A DNA stretch of 64,000 bases from Wohlfahrtiimonas sp. G9077 (GTDB lineage Bacteria; Pseudomonadota; Gammaproteobacteria; Cardiobacteriales; Wohlfahrtiimonadaceae): positions 186,001 to 250,000 of the forward strand of contig NZ_NEFD01000001.1 of assembly GCF_002252155.1 (NCBI RefSeq). The letters run 5' to 3'. Position 1 is the stretch's first letter. Every line of letters starts with the position of its first letter. The notes under the pieces are model-generated. The model was not told where the DNA came from and searched no databases. It saw nothing but the letters and a program-made list of their open reading frames with translations. Below are positions 53,625-63,639 of the stretch, in pieces. The translations under genes and the position numbers were made by a program.

Positions 53625-54035
53625 ATGAAAAAATTGGCATTGGTCGTGATGGGTGTTGTCGCTCTTTCAAGCGCCGCGATGGCAAAACCAGATCGTGACC
53701 ACGACATGAATCGCTTACAGTTGACCAAAGAACAAAGTGCACAAATGCAATCATTGCATGAATCCATGCAAAAAGAGCGCGAAGCCACTCGTAATGCACA
53801 TCAAGCGGAGATGAAAAATCTCTTAGAAAATCCAACATTCAATGCTGATCAAGCACGCAAAATGCAGCAAAAACATCGTGATGATCGCGCTGTACAAAAA
53901 TTGCAACACAAGCATGCGGTTTACCAAGTCTTAACGCCAGAGCAACGGGCTGAATATTTAAAAGCCCACGATGGCAAAGGTCCACGCATGCATCAAGATG
54001 ATAAAGGACATAAAGGACATCGTCATCACCCTTAG
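53625..54035 (+). CDS. Spy/CpxP-family periplasmic stress protein
   Basis: A 136-aa precursor with a Sec signal (cleavage after A-M-A near residue 20). The mature helical protein has both LTxxQ-family repeats: L-T-K-E-Q (33-37) and L-T-P-E-Q (103-107). A basic and His-rich tail (G-H-K-G-H-R-H-H) might bind metal. Spy and CpxP are periplasmic chaperones or inhibitors of CpxA signalling. Divergence from cpxR across a CpxR box supports a CpxP-like role, but Spy and CpxP cannot be separated by eye. It is terminated by a strong hairpin. Confidence 0.85.
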   Translation: MKKLALVVMGVVALSSAAMAKPDRDHDMNRLQLTKEQSAQMQSLHESMQKEREATRNAHQAEMKNLLENPTFNADQARKMQQKHRDDRAVQKLQHKHAVYQVLTPEQRAEYLKAHDGKGPRMHQDDKGHKGHRHHP

Positions 54036-54073
54036 TTTCCCTTGATTTACCTCTATTCTCTCACACTCTCCTT

Positions 54074-54102
54074 ATCCCATCCTTGCGATGGGATCTTTTT
54101 TT
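54074..54102 (+). terminator. terminator of the Spy/CpxP-like gene
   Basis: ATCCCATC (54074-54081) pairs with GATGGGAT (54087-54094), followed by seven T residues. Confidence 0.85.
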
Positions 54103-54238
54103 GCCCATTAAAAATAACTACAAAATTATTACAATAAATTTAGGATAGCATCCTCAATCTAAATAGGAGTCTCAAAATTTACCGGGGAAATAGATTCTCA
54201 TCTTTTGAATCATGTAACCATCCTGTAATTCTGCCCAT

Positions 54239-54270
54239 AAAAAAAGGGATCAAATGATCCCTTTTTTTAC
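54239..54270. terminator. bidirectional terminator after mlaB
   Basis: AAAAAGGGATCA and TGATCCCTTTTT form a 12-bp stem with a 3-base loop and T-runs on both strands, 22 bases past the mlaB stop. The stretch 54103-54238 has an AGGAT/ATCCT mini-hairpin and a TACAAT, but no convincing gene. Confidence 0.8.
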
Positions 54271-54291
54271 GTTTGTAACGAACACATGGCA

Positions 54292-54573
54292 CTAATGAAC
54301 AAACCACTCGGCCACGTGATAGAGCGCCAGCAACTTTGTCAGCTGATCAGGCACCGCATCTAGAGCCAAATCAGGATAATCATGCTTATAGCTGATCAAC
54401 AATGCCACAAATGCACTGTCGCAGCTGCTGACAGTATTTAAAGACAACGCAGTGGGCGCCTCTTTTTTAAATGCAGCTCGAATCACACGATCATACTCAG
54501 GAATGGTGAATTTATTAAAATCACCCACCAACTGATACACACCTTGTCCGGTTGCCTGACAGCACTCACTCAT
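54292..54573 (-). CDS. mlaB: STAS-domain protein MlaB
   Basis: MlaB is the small cytoplasmic STAS subunit of the Mla phospholipid transporter, which stabilises the MlaFE ATPase-permease. The 93-aa protein has the STAS strand pattern and the central S-S-C-D-S-A-F-V-A-L-L-I element (about 49-60) in place of the usual D-S-A-G-x-A-L-L. It follows mlaC by 9 bases and is the last gene of this minus-strand run. The mlaFED genes are not adjacent. Confidence 0.8.
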   Translation of the reverse strand: MSECCQATGQGVYQLVGDFNKFTIPEYDRVIRAAFKKEAPTALSLNTVSSCDSAFVALLISYKHDYPDLALDAVPDQLTKLLALYHVAEWFVH

Positions 54574-54582
54574 CGTTCAATC

Positions 54583-55188
54583 CTATTTATTTTTTTGCGC
54601 TAAGGTTTCAATCATACCATCAATGCCTTTGGCATTCACCAATTCACGGATCTCAGTACGATAACTTGTCACAATGCTCACGCCTTCAATGGAAACATCA
54701 TACACCAACCATTTACCGCCAGATTTGATCATTGAATAGTTCACGGCTACAGGTTTATGGCTTGATGATGTGATTTCTGAACGCACTGTCACTTCATTTT
54801 TATTCTTCGCATTTGGTGGCAATGGGAATACATTGACTTTATCATCCGTGTATTCAAGCAATGCGCTACCGTAAGCATTGATCAACAATTTTTTAAATTC
54901 ATTCATAAAGCGATCACGCTGAGCAGGTGTAGCATCACGCCATGCGCGCCCCATCACCCATTGTGACATGGTGTTAAAATCAAAATATGGCACCGCCATT
55001 TTTTCAATAAAACCATACAAACGCTTTGGATTCTGCTTTAAGGCAGTTTCCTCTTTTTTTAAGGCATTGATCAATTGTGCAGAGGCTTTTTCAATGGTTT
55101 GCTCTGGCGTATCAGCTGCATACACCATTGAACACATCGAAACCACCACCATCAGTGCCACAGACTTCAATAATTTTACAAGTTTCAT
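54583..55188 (-). CDS. mlaC: phospholipid-binding protein MlaC
   Basis: MlaC shuttles phospholipid between the outer membrane and the MlaFEDB complex. The 201-aa precursor has a Sec signal (hydrophobic 8-22, cleavage near V-Y-A at 24). The mature domain has the MlaC pattern: P-Y-F-D-F-N-T-M-S-Q-W-V-M-G near residue 68, R-F-M-N-E-F-K-K-L-L near 93 and G-K-W-L-V-Y-D-V-S-I-E-G-V-S near 157-170. Normal length. Upstream on the strand is murB, 54 bases away, not mlaFED. Confidence 0.93.
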   Translation of the reverse strand: MKLVKLLKSVALMVVVSMCSMVYAADTPEQTIEKASAQLINALKKEETALKQNPKRLYGFIEKMAVPYFDFNTMSQWVMGRAWRDATPAQRDRFMNEFKKLLINAYGSALLEYTDDKVNVFPLPPNAKNKNEVTVRSEITSSSHKPVAVNYSMIKSGGKWLVYDVSIEGVSIVTSYRTEIRELVNAKGIDGMIETLAQKNK

Positions 55189-55242
55189 ACACTTCTTCCT
55201 ATGGTTAATAAAAACTGTTGTGTCCCATTTGCCATTCTACCA

Positions 55243-56241
55243 TTATAGAATGATCACTTCAGGCTCTAAACAAATATCAAATGCCGCCTCAACGGCCTTC
55301 ATCACTTTTAAACTGTGGTCATAGAGCGCTTGCCCTGTTGCCCCACCTAAATTCACTAAAATGAGGGCTTGCTTTTCATACATGCCCACATTATCCACAT
55401 ATTGCCCTTTAAATCCTAAGCGATCGATGAGTTGACCTGCGGATAATTTACATTGCTCACCATGAGGATAAACCACCAAATCAGGATATAAAGCTTTCAA
55501 CGCCGCAGCCTTTGAAGCATGAACCACTGGATTTTTAAAAAAGCTACCCGCACTGCCAAGCTCACTCACTTCAGGCAATTTTGAACGACGCACTTCAATC
55601 ACAGCATGAAAGATATCCATCGATGTGGGTGCATCAATCCCCTTATCCATCAAATGCGCCTGTAATGCAGGATAAAATCGCTCGTACTGATGCGGCGATT
55701 TAGACAATCGAAAATCCACACTCACAATCAAACGATCTTTTAAGGTGGATTTAAAAATACTGTCTCGGTATGCAAAGGCACATTCATCATTACTATATGA
55801 CTCAAATGTTTTCGTCATCGGATGATACACATGCACACGCTCAATGAATTGACATGCCTCAATGCCGTATGCACCAATGTTTTGCACAGGCGTTGCACCC
55901 ACTTGCCCAGGAATATAGGCCAAACATTCTAAACCATGCCAACCTTTCGACAAAGTATGCGCCACAAAAGCATGCCACGGCTCGCCAGCATATGCTTTAA
56001 TCAAAACAGAATCTGCATCCTCTTCGAGGATCTCAATGCCACGCATACAGTTATGCACCACCGTGCCTGAATAATCTTCGGTGAACAATACATTACTGCC
56101 ACCGCCTAAATAAAAGAGGGGCGCTTTTAAGTCGCTCAATTCTGCTAAATCATCTAGCGCATCAATGCGATAATAATGAGCCGCTTGAGCTGCAATGCCA
56201 AACGTATTCACATTGACTAAATTAAAATTATGCTCGATCAT
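55243..56241 (-). CDS. murB: UDP-N-acetylenolpyruvoylglucosamine reductase
   Basis: MurB reduces UDP-GlcNAc-enolpyruvate to UDP-MurNAc with NADPH and FAD, the second committed step of peptidoglycan synthesis. The 332-aa protein begins with the type I N-T-F-G-I motif (12-16) and has L-G-G-G-S-N-V-L-F (45-53). V-Q-N-I-G-A-Y-G near 115-123, Y-R-D-S-I-F-K near 169, and G-S-A-G-S-F-F-K-N-P with the catalytic Ser near 230 are also present. Normal length. The preceding Sel1 gene ends 5 bases before its start. Confidence 0.96.
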   Translation of the reverse strand: MIEHNFNLVNVNTFGIAAQAAHYYRIDALDDLAELSDLKAPLFYLGGGSNVLFTEDYSGTVVHNCMRGIEILEEDADSVLIKAYAGEPWHAFVAHTLSKGWHGLECLAYIPGQVGATPVQNIGAYGIEACQFIERVHVYHPMTKTFESYSNDECAFAYRDSIFKSTLKDRLIVSVDFRLSKSPHQYERFYPALQAHLMDKGIDAPTSMDIFHAVIEVRRSKLPEVSELGSAGSFFKNPVVHASKAAALKALYPDLVVYPHGEQCKLSAGQLIDRLGFKGQYVDNVGMYEKQALILVNLGGATGQALYDHSLKVMKAVEAAFDICLEPEVIIL

Positions 56242-56246
56242 ACCAT

Positions 56247-57458
56247 CTACTTTGTTGAAAGACGCTCAAGCGCCCTTTGTGCTTCCGTCACATTTGCTTT
56301 GGTCGCTTTTTGATACCAAGCTTTAGCTTCATCTAAATTTCTCACCTCAGGATACTCTTCAAAAATGCGCCCTAAATTATATTGTGCGTTACTGTCATCT
56401 TTTTGCGCCGCTTCACCATACCAATAAATGGCGCGCTCTAAATCTTTATCCACACCGATGCCGCGCTCAAAGGCACGCGCCACGCAATTTTGTGCTTCAA
56501 TGTTCCCCGCTTCTGCGGCGGATCGGTAGTAATCATAAGCGCGGCGATTGTCTTTTTCAACCCCAAAGCCGTGCTCATACAATCGCCCCAATGCCACTTC
56601 CGCAAGTGGAAATTGATTATTGGCCGCCTTTTGATACCAAAATTGCGCCGTTTCATAATCTTGCTTCGTGCCCAACCCCTCTTCATACATATAACCCAAC
56701 TTATATTGAGCGCTTGGCATGTCCTCGTTCGCAGCGCGCTGAAACAGCAATAACGCTTCACTGAGGCGATGGCGATCCGTTTGCAGATATAAATCACCTA
56801 AGCGTTCATAAGCCAATGGAAAATTCTCATCAGCAGCATTTTGATAATATTTCAACGCCTTCTCTAAATCCACTGGCGCGCCTAAACCAACTTCATACAT
56901 ATACGCTAAACCATAATCAGCAATGGGATTGCGCTGAAACTCCGTCGCTTTATAAAACCAATCACGGGCTTTTTGATAATGTGGATCTGAAGGATTTGGA
57001 TGATCTAAATAGTGGTTAAATAAATAAATATTGGCATTTTCTGAACCATGAAGCGCTGCACGCTCATAATGATCAAACGCTTTTTGTTCATCTTTTGGCA
57101 AGCGAATGCCTTGATCATACATCACAGCCAACAACTCATTGGCCCTTGGTTGATTGTCTTTAGCTAAGCGATTTAAAATCCCAAGTCCCCTTGCGATTTC
57201 AGAGGGATCATTGCTTGCAAGCATCACTTCGGCTTCATCGATCCATTCATCATCACTTAAGCTGACATCAAGGACATCAACCTCATCGATCATCAAATGA
57301 TTTTCCATCGGCATCGTTTGCAAAGGCGCATCACTGGCCTTTGTCAAAACGATGTCAGACAAATAATCTTGATCATTGCCATCATTGTGCAGCGTCATAT
57401 AGAGGAAAAAACCTGCAATCCCCGCATACGCCCCAATCAATAAAGTGCTATTTCGCAT
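56247..57458 (-). CDS. membrane-anchored Sel1-repeat protein
   Basis: A 403-aa protein with an N-terminal membrane anchor (about residues 5-22) and an acidic linker. About eight Sel1-like repeats (TPR-related, roughly 36 residues each) run from residue 80 to the end, with repeating A-x-x-x-Y-x-x-A-A and L-G-x-x-Y-x-x-G-x-G units. Sel1 proteins act as scaffolds for protein interaction in the envelope or in signalling. It is packed between ppiD (1-base gap) and murB (5-base gap), suggesting an envelope role; partner unknown. Confidence 0.85.
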   Translation of the reverse strand: MRNSTLLIGAYAGIAGFFLYMTLHNDGNDQDYLSDIVLTKASDAPLQTMPMENHLMIDEVDVLDVSLSDDEWIDEAEVMLASNDPSEIARGLGILNRLAKDNQPRANELLAVMYDQGIRLPKDEQKAFDHYERAALHGSENANIYLFNHYLDHPNPSDPHYQKARDWFYKATEFQRNPIADYGLAYMYEVGLGAPVDLEKALKYYQNAADENFPLAYERLGDLYLQTDRHRLSEALLLFQRAANEDMPSAQYKLGYMYEEGLGTKQDYETAQFWYQKAANNQFPLAEVALGRLYEHGFGVEKDNRRAYDYYRSAAEAGNIEAQNCVARAFERGIGVDKDLERAIYWYGEAAQKDDSNAQYNLGRIFEEYPEVRNLDEAKAWYQKATKANVTEAQRALERLSTK

Positions 57459-57459
57459 A

Positions 57460-59361
57460 TTACTCTGTCAAAAATGGGACTTGATACACTTCGATCTTGC
57501 TTTGATCATACAAGCCCTGCATGAATAAAAGGGTTTCGGCATTGGCCATATCAGAACGTAAATATTGGCGAATCAATGTCAATTCCTCTTGCGTATAATC
57601 AGACAATTTACCAGGCTCAATACCATTGACAATCACGCCATCGACATGATCATTGATGCTCAAAGCCACAAATGCAGCTGGCTGAGTTTTAGCCACAGAA
57701 AAGCCTTGCTCAAGGACAGCGGCCATTTCAGGATCATTGTTTGCAGCATCATTGATGTCCACTGCCGATAAATCTGTATAGTTTTTCACGGTTAGATCAT
57801 GCTTTGCTGCCACATCCGCCAATGCTTTACCTTCTGCCAACTCAATGTTGATGGCATCGATTAACGCGCGGGCTTTTTTCTCAGCTTCAGAGCGCACAAG
57901 CGCCGCTTTAATTTGAGGTTGTGCTTCATCAAATGTTAAAGGGCGCGCAGCCTCATAGGCTTCAACGCGCACAATGCGAATTTCGCCATTGTCTGCTTGA
58001 TAGGCTTCTGAATTTTTACCGCCCAGCAATTGCATCTCTTGGCTGATCATCTCAAAAGTTGCTTGATCCTGTAAGGCACCTGTTTTTTCCGTCAAACTCA
58101 ACCAATCGGTTTGCACCGGCGTTGTATTGAATTCTTGAGCCAATAAATCTAAGCTCTCTGCATTTTTTTCTGCCACTTCTTGAAAGCGCTGTTCATATTC
58201 CGCTTTCATGGCCGCTTCTTTGGCCTGCTTCACTTCTGCGGTGGCTTTTGCAGTCAATGCAGCATCACTTAAAGCATCATCGCCATCGATCGCCAATAAA
58301 CGCACCACGTGCACTGCATTGTCTGTCACAATCGGTGCTGAATAAGGCGCATCCATCGTTAATGCAAACAACGCTTTTTCAATGCCTTGCGTACTATTAC
58401 TGCGTAAATTGCCCGTTTGATAGTACAAACCCTCAGGATTTTTCTCAATGTCCGCTTTGGCATCCTCAAAAGAGAGATTGCCGGCTTTTAATGCATCGCT
58501 GATGCTTGTCAAAGCGGATAATGCTTTTTGTTTTTCATCTTCCGTGCTGAACTGAATGATCAATTGATCAGAATTGCGGCTCTCTGTGGCTTTTTGCTTT
58601 TCTAAAATCTCAGCTTTTTTCGCAGCCACCTCTTCTGTAGTCACGCTGACCTCTGCCGTTGCCAACTCAGGCAAGGACACATAAGCAATTTTAACGCGAG
58701 GCTCGGTTAAAAATGCCTGCTTATGGCTTTCATAATACGCTGCCAACATTTCATCGGTCACAATGGCATCTTTGACAAAACGGTCTAACGGCACAGAGAT
58801 CACAGATAAGTCGCGTTTTTCACGATCAATTTTTGCAAAGGCTTCGACGCTCTCTTCTGGCACAATGACAGAATTGGAAATGGCCTGAATTAACAACTGC
58901 GTGGTCATGTCACGGCGCAATAAGTTCTCCCATTGCTCGGCCGTTAAACCTTGTTGCTGCAAATAGTATTGATACAACTGTTTACTGAATTGACCATTTT
59001 CTTGTAAAAATGGCATTTTATGAATGGCATCGCGCACAGCTTCATTAGATGCCATGATGCCCATTTTCTCAGTGGCTTGCTGCATCACTTGTTCTTGAAT
59101 GAGGCCATTGAGGACATTTCTCTTCACCATCAATGCTGCAGTGCCTTCTGGTGTGACACCACCTTGCTCACGCAAATAATTCATATAAGCTTGCGTTAAG
59201 ACACTTGTGGAAATTTTCTCACCATTTACTTTCGCAACGGCAGGATCGCCAAGGCTGCCCATCATGCTTGAGCCACCAAAGCCCAAAAATGAGATGCCAA
59301 TCCCTAGAAATAAAAACTTAGCAAATTTACTCGTCGCTCGTTCGCGAATATACTGCATCAT
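57460..59361 (-). CDS. ppiD: PpiD-like periplasmic chaperone
   Basis: PpiD is an inner-membrane-anchored SurA-like chaperone near the Sec translocon. The 633-aa protein has one N-terminal membrane helix (about 14-34), a SurA_N-like helical domain (about 40-170), a parvulin-type region (about 255-360, poorly conserved as in PpiD, hence likely inactive as isomerase) and a C-terminal region. Two adjacent ATGs (59361, 59358) are possible starts. It matches E. coli PpiD in size and order (A-K-V-N-G/D-x-x-I-S start, L-I-Q-E helices). Length is close to E. coli PpiD. Confidence 0.88.
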   Translation of the reverse strand: MMQYIRERATSKFAKFLFLGIGISFLGFGGSSMMGSLGDPAVAKVNGEKISTSVLTQAYMNYLREQGGVTPEGTAALMVKRNVLNGLIQEQVMQQATEKMGIMASNEAVRDAIHKMPFLQENGQFSKQLYQYYLQQQGLTAEQWENLLRRDMTTQLLIQAISNSVIVPEESVEAFAKIDREKRDLSVISVPLDRFVKDAIVTDEMLAAYYESHKQAFLTEPRVKIAYVSLPELATAEVSVTTEEVAAKKAEILEKQKATESRNSDQLIIQFSTEDEKQKALSALTSISDALKAGNLSFEDAKADIEKNPEGLYYQTGNLRSNSTQGIEKALFALTMDAPYSAPIVTDNAVHVVRLLAIDGDDALSDAALTAKATAEVKQAKEAAMKAEYEQRFQEVAEKNAESLDLLAQEFNTTPVQTDWLSLTEKTGALQDQATFEMISQEMQLLGGKNSEAYQADNGEIRIVRVEAYEAARPLTFDEAQPQIKAALVRSEAEKKARALIDAINIELAEGKALADVAAKHDLTVKNYTDLSAVDINDAANNDPEMAAVLEQGFSVAKTQPAAFVALSINDHVDGVIVNGIEPGKLSDYTQEELTLIRQYLRSDMANAETLLFMQGLYDQSKIEVYQVPFLTE

Positions 59362-59443
59362 AATGGTTATTTTCCTAAAATATCATCGATGGATCATTTA
59401 AACTTCGCAATTCTATCAAACCTCAGGTTTGAATCAAACTCAT

Positions 59444-62035
59444 TTATCGGAAACGGTCCGCGAGATCAGTATCAACCTCGCCCACCACCAAAGTGAGCCA
59501 TTCATCATCTAAGCGTTCTAATTGCTTTTCGGTATTTTTCAGCGTGCGATCTTGATTGAGGGCATCAGACAAAATGGCCATTTGTAAGGCTAAACGTGCT
59601 TCACGCTCTTCTTCCCTGACTGGAATGTCCAGCATGAGTTCACGCAGCAACACCAAACGCATTGCCACTTGATCACGCTCAGCATACAATCCTTCTAAAC
59701 GCAAAAATGCCGCGCGTTGACCTGCCAAAATATTCAACAACGTTTGCACGCGTTTTTTTAAGATGGGATGCTGAACATTGCGCACAGGTTCAATCTCAAA
59801 GGGCAATCCTGACAATGCTGCTTCTTCTAAGGCACCGATGTCCGCTGCCATTTTAAACAAAGATGCGCGTTTTTCTGCATGCTGAGCAGCCCTACGCGCT
59901 TTTTGTGCCTGCTCAATCGCCGATAGTGCTGTTTTAAATGCACGCTCTAAGGATGGATGATCTGCTTTTGGCACGCGGCCAACTCGCTGCCAATCCTCTT
60001 GAATCTCAGAGAGATCCATGGATGGATCATCACCTGTATCCATTTGCGCAATGATGGCATCTAAACGCGCTAAAATCTCGCGTTTTTTGGCCACATTGCG
60101 CTGCTGCATCCGTGCTTCGGTGCTCATTTGTGTATCACGGGCAGCAAAGATCTGATCATTAACCAAACGCATCATCTTCCAAAGTTGATTCTCTTCTTGA
60201 TTCGTGGCGCGCACAGTGGGCGCAAAGTCACGATTAAAGGCTTTAGCCTGCGCCACCGCTTTTACAATATCACCTTGAGACAATAATGCATTTAACTCAG
60301 TGATCATCCCTTCTCTACGTGCTTTTTCAGCAGTGCGCTCTTGATCAATGGCCTGCTCTAAAGGCGCAATGATGTTGCGCATTTGTGTTTCTAACTGCTG
60401 CTTATCACGATGCAAAAAGAGTGGCGCACCGTAACTTAATACGCCATCTGTGGAATATTGATTTAAATAACGATTCCACTCTTTCAAAAACTGTTGGCGC
60501 ATCATGATCAATTGATCCCAATTCGGGGATTGCCAATCAATGTCATCCATCCATGATTGCAAAGCACTCAATAATCCTTGTGCTTCTGTCAGATAAATGG
60601 CACGCGCTGCTTGATCTTTGTCGCGCATTGCCACCACTTTTTGATGAATGGCATGACAGGCTTTTTCAAATCGTTGATGCAAGCTTCTTGGGACATGCGT
60701 AATGCCCACTTGTGCCGTTTGCCATTCGCTGCGTAATCCTTTTAGGCGCGCACCTAAATCGCTGGCATCACTGCCTCGCAATGCTTCGGCCTCATCACAT
60801 AAAGTAGACAATGCTTGATGCGTACGCCAACGCACCACATCTAATTGCGCATGCATCGATTCGGTTAAACGCTTTAACTCCGTGCGATATTTAGCAACAC
60901 GACTTGAATTTGGCACATCTTGCAATGTTGCCAATAAACTTGTTTCTAAATGTGCAGCTGCTTGCCATTCACCGCTGCTGATCAATTGCGTCAATGCCGC
61001 CAATGCATTGTCCATATAGTGCCAATCCACCGCTACTTCTGTCACTTGTTTGACTTTTGGCGGCGTTTGAACAATGGGCGAAGCTGCCATCTCAGCTTGA
61101 TGCTTCAATGCATCGAGCTCAGTGATTTTATTGTCTAGATTGGTTTTGAGCTGCCCGATCTCCACGCGTTCTTTGGCAGAAAGCTGATCATCTAGCAATT
61201 CATCAATCTCTTTGATGAACTGTTTTAAATGATCAATCTCATCACACGCCATGCTTTCTGTTTCGATTTTTTTCCACGCGGCCAAACGTGCTCTGCGCGC
61301 TTGATTCAGCGCTTGATGGCGCGCTAAATAGGCCGAACGCCATTTTTGGTGTTCATCACCAAGAGACAAGGATTGCCATGCAGCATCTAAATCACTCAAT
61401 TGATTGAGGGCCGCTAATGGCTCAGATTCTGCCAAGGCTTGATAAGCGTGCAATAACTCAGCCTGCTTAATTTCGCGCATTTTTGCCGCTTCTAATTCCT
61501 GAATGCGCTGTTTAAGGGCAAGCGTGCGCTGTTTTTCCTTACCTAAACTCTGTTGTAACCACTGTTTTAATGGCGCAATGTCATCAATTGCCTCAATTTC
61601 AGCGCCGCTGATGGCATAATTGGCATCAAGGAGCTGATCAACGGCCTCTTTGGCCACCACATATTGCATGAGTGTTGGTTTTAATGCCGCATCCTCGCAC
61701 GCCATCAATAAACGCGCCACAGGGAAATCACGCCGTACGGTCTTTTTCATAAAGTCATGAATGCTTTCTGCCCCACGATCGAGCGTGAAACGGCGAACAA
61801 TCTCTTTTAATAATGCAGATTGCGCCGCTTCATTCGGTTCTTGTAAAAAGAGCGCATAGAGCTCACCGAATCCTTCAATTTTGGTAAATGCACAAATGCG
61901 CACATCATGGGATGGATCCGATTGCGCCATCGATAAGATGATGCTTTCGGCTAAGGCTTCTGTTTTTAATGCGTGCTGCCTTACTTTTGGATTTTTATGC
62001 TGCCATTTTGGTTTAAAAAAACTCAACATCGCCAT
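59444..62035 (-). CDS. large DUF349-repeat protein
   Basis: The start is ATG 62035, overlapping the upstream glycosyltransferase stop (TGATG). The product is about 863 aa with no signal. The N-terminal 100-odd residues have HEAT-like helical repeats; the rest is helical and coiled-coil-rich, with several DUF349 units (for example W-Q-R-V-G-R-V-P-K near residue 700 and W-N-R-Y-L near 525). DUF349 proteins are found widely in gammaproteobacteria; their role is unclear. Length is within the family's broad range. Confidence 0.8.
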   Translation of the reverse strand: MAMLSFFKPKWQHKNPKVRQHALKTEALAESIILSMAQSDPSHDVRICAFTKIEGFGELYALFLQEPNEAAQSALLKEIVRRFTLDRGAESIHDFMKKTVRRDFPVARLLMACEDAALKPTLMQYVVAKEAVDQLLDANYAISGAEIEAIDDIAPLKQWLQQSLGKEKQRTLALKQRIQELEAAKMREIKQAELLHAYQALAESEPLAALNQLSDLDAAWQSLSLGDEHQKWRSAYLARHQALNQARRARLAAWKKIETESMACDEIDHLKQFIKEIDELLDDQLSAKERVEIGQLKTNLDNKITELDALKHQAEMAASPIVQTPPKVKQVTEVAVDWHYMDNALAALTQLISSGEWQAAAHLETSLLATLQDVPNSSRVAKYRTELKRLTESMHAQLDVVRWRTHQALSTLCDEAEALRGSDASDLGARLKGLRSEWQTAQVGITHVPRSLHQRFEKACHAIHQKVVAMRDKDQAARAIYLTEAQGLLSALQSWMDDIDWQSPNWDQLIMMRQQFLKEWNRYLNQYSTDGVLSYGAPLFLHRDKQQLETQMRNIIAPLEQAIDQERTAEKARREGMITELNALLSQGDIVKAVAQAKAFNRDFAPTVRATNQEENQLWKMMRLVNDQIFAARDTQMSTEARMQQRNVAKKREILARLDAIIAQMDTGDDPSMDLSEIQEDWQRVGRVPKADHPSLERAFKTALSAIEQAQKARRAAQHAEKRASLFKMAADIGALEEAALSGLPFEIEPVRNVQHPILKKRVQTLLNILAGQRAAFLRLEGLYAERDQVAMRLVLLRELMLDIPVREEEREARLALQMAILSDALNQDRTLKNTEKQLERLDDEWLTLVVGEVDTDLADRFR

Positions 62036-63630
62036 CAATCGCTCTCTTTTCTAGTCAGTAGATTTAAATTATCAATATCCGCCACCGAAAAAATTGCCAA
62101 ATAGCGATTGCGAAACGGTTGGTAATATTCCGCCATTTGCATGGTCGTCGGTGTCATTTTATCTAAGTACACAATGATGCGGCCGTTTGGCGCAAACGAT
62201 TTAAAGCGCTCAAACTCAATATCATGATCAATCACCACTAAAGGCTCAGCTAAGCGCCCTAAAAAGTGATATTGCCCCATATAGCGACCATTATTGGCCA
62301 CCACATAACCATTGTTTTGATACCAACTGATGCGCTCAGATGCCGGCAGCACATCGTAAAAATCGCGGGCGTTTCGAATCACGCCAAAATTAAAGGCCAA
62401 TGTTAATGCCACACTTGTTAAAGCGAGCGTCATCAAACGCGTCTCTTTAGCAAAAATGAGCAGCATCACACTAAAAATCAGTAAACCAATGCCCCAAATG
62501 GGCGAAATGGTAGACAGCCATTCAATGGCATGCGTATCTGACACAAATTTACGCGCATAAGGAAAGCTCATTAAAATGAGCCCCATCATGGCGATCACAG
62601 CAGCGACGAGCGCCACATCTTTACGGCGATTGATTGTGCCTTGATAAGCGCGCGCCACCAATAAGCAAAACGCAGGATACAGCGGGATCAATGGCACAAT
62701 AGAGGTTTTCATGGTGATCAGCACCACAAAGAGCGATGAGCACAACCATGCCACGCAAAATTTAAACGCCGCCTCTTGTTTATTCACCAGAGCAAATGAG
62801 CGATAAAGCGGCAACCAAAACACCCAAGGAAAAAGCATGATCACCAAAGACAAAAACGTCATGCCAAAAGGCATTGGATCATTGATTTGGGCAAGCAATC
62901 GGGGCAAACCCATGATATTGCTTAATGATAAAAATGGATAATGGTGCTTGACAAAATAGCCCCACGCCCAAAAAAGCACAAATGCACTAATGACAGCACA
63001 TGCGCCATACAGCGCACCTTTGCCATATTGCTTTAACCAAAGGGGCATCACCAATAACACAGGCAGCGCATAAATTAAAAAAGCGATGCCGGTGACAAAA
63101 AAACCGAGCAACAAAGCAAAGGCAACACCAAACCACCAAATGGCTGAATATTGCCAAGCTCTGATTAAAAAATTAATGTAAAGGAGGAGAAAAAAGGCCA
63201 CGAAAATCTGCTCAATGTGAGCGGTGGCAAAAACGGACCACATCAAACTGCCAATTAAAATGAGCGGTGCATTTGCCCGCACTTTTGGCAATTGTGGCCA
63301 GAGTTGTTTACCGGCCAGTGCCGTTAAAAACAGCGTACCTAAACTAAAAATCGCCGCCAAAAATCGAATGGAGAACTCACTGACGCCAAAAATCCGCCAA
63401 ATAAGCAATTCAAGCCAATGGACAAGCAGGTAAGATTCCTCCACCACTTGCCCATTTAAAGTGGGTATCCAGTATTGACCCGATACCCACATTTCCCAAG
63501 TGACTGCTGCGGTGCCCAACTCTTGATAAGGCAATAGTGGCCGACAAAACCATGCGGTAATCACTAAGGCGAGCCAAATGCCAATCCAATTGAACGCTTG
63601 TTTGCGTGTGATTTTAGGCGTCTGCAGCAT
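62035..63630 (-). CDS. ArnT/PMT-like membrane glycosyltransferase
   Basis: A 531-aa integral membrane protein with about 12 helices. It resembles GT39/GT83 (ArnT, dolichyl-mannosyltransferase) family enzymes: an early catalytic-type acidic loop P-Y-Q-E-L-G-T-A-A near residue 34, then L-V-H-W-L-E-L near 70, and R-F-L-A-A-I-F-S-L-G. These transfer sugars from polyprenyl-phosphate donors to lipid A or proteins at the periplasmic face. The acceptor here is unknown, and lipid A modification is only one option. It is downstream of fur, with stop/start overlap to the DUF349 gene. Confidence 0.75.
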   Translation of the reverse strand: MLQTPKITRKQAFNWIGIWLALVITAWFCRPLLPYQELGTAAVTWEMWVSGQYWIPTLNGQVVEESYLLVHWLELLIWRIFGVSEFSIRFLAAIFSLGTLFLTALAGKQLWPQLPKVRANAPLILIGSLMWSVFATAHIEQIFVAFFLLLYINFLIRAWQYSAIWWFGVAFALLLGFFVTGIAFLIYALPVLLVMPLWLKQYGKGALYGACAVISAFVLFWAWGYFVKHHYPFLSLSNIMGLPRLLAQINDPMPFGMTFLSLVIMLFPWVFWLPLYRSFALVNKQEAAFKFCVAWLCSSLFVVLITMKTSIVPLIPLYPAFCLLVARAYQGTINRRKDVALVAAVIAMMGLILMSFPYARKFVSDTHAIEWLSTISPIWGIGLLIFSVMLLIFAKETRLMTLALTSVALTLAFNFGVIRNARDFYDVLPASERISWYQNNGYVVANNGRYMGQYHFLGRLAEPLVVIDHDIEFERFKSFAPNGRIIVYLDKMTPTTMQMAEYYQPFRNRYLAIFSVADIDNLNLLTRKESD

Positions 63631-63639
63631 ACAAGGACT

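Noticed and set aside
54130-54270. Small RNA between the Spy-like gene and mlaB
   Set aside because: TACAAT has no acceptable -35, and the terminator is explained by mlaB on the other strand.
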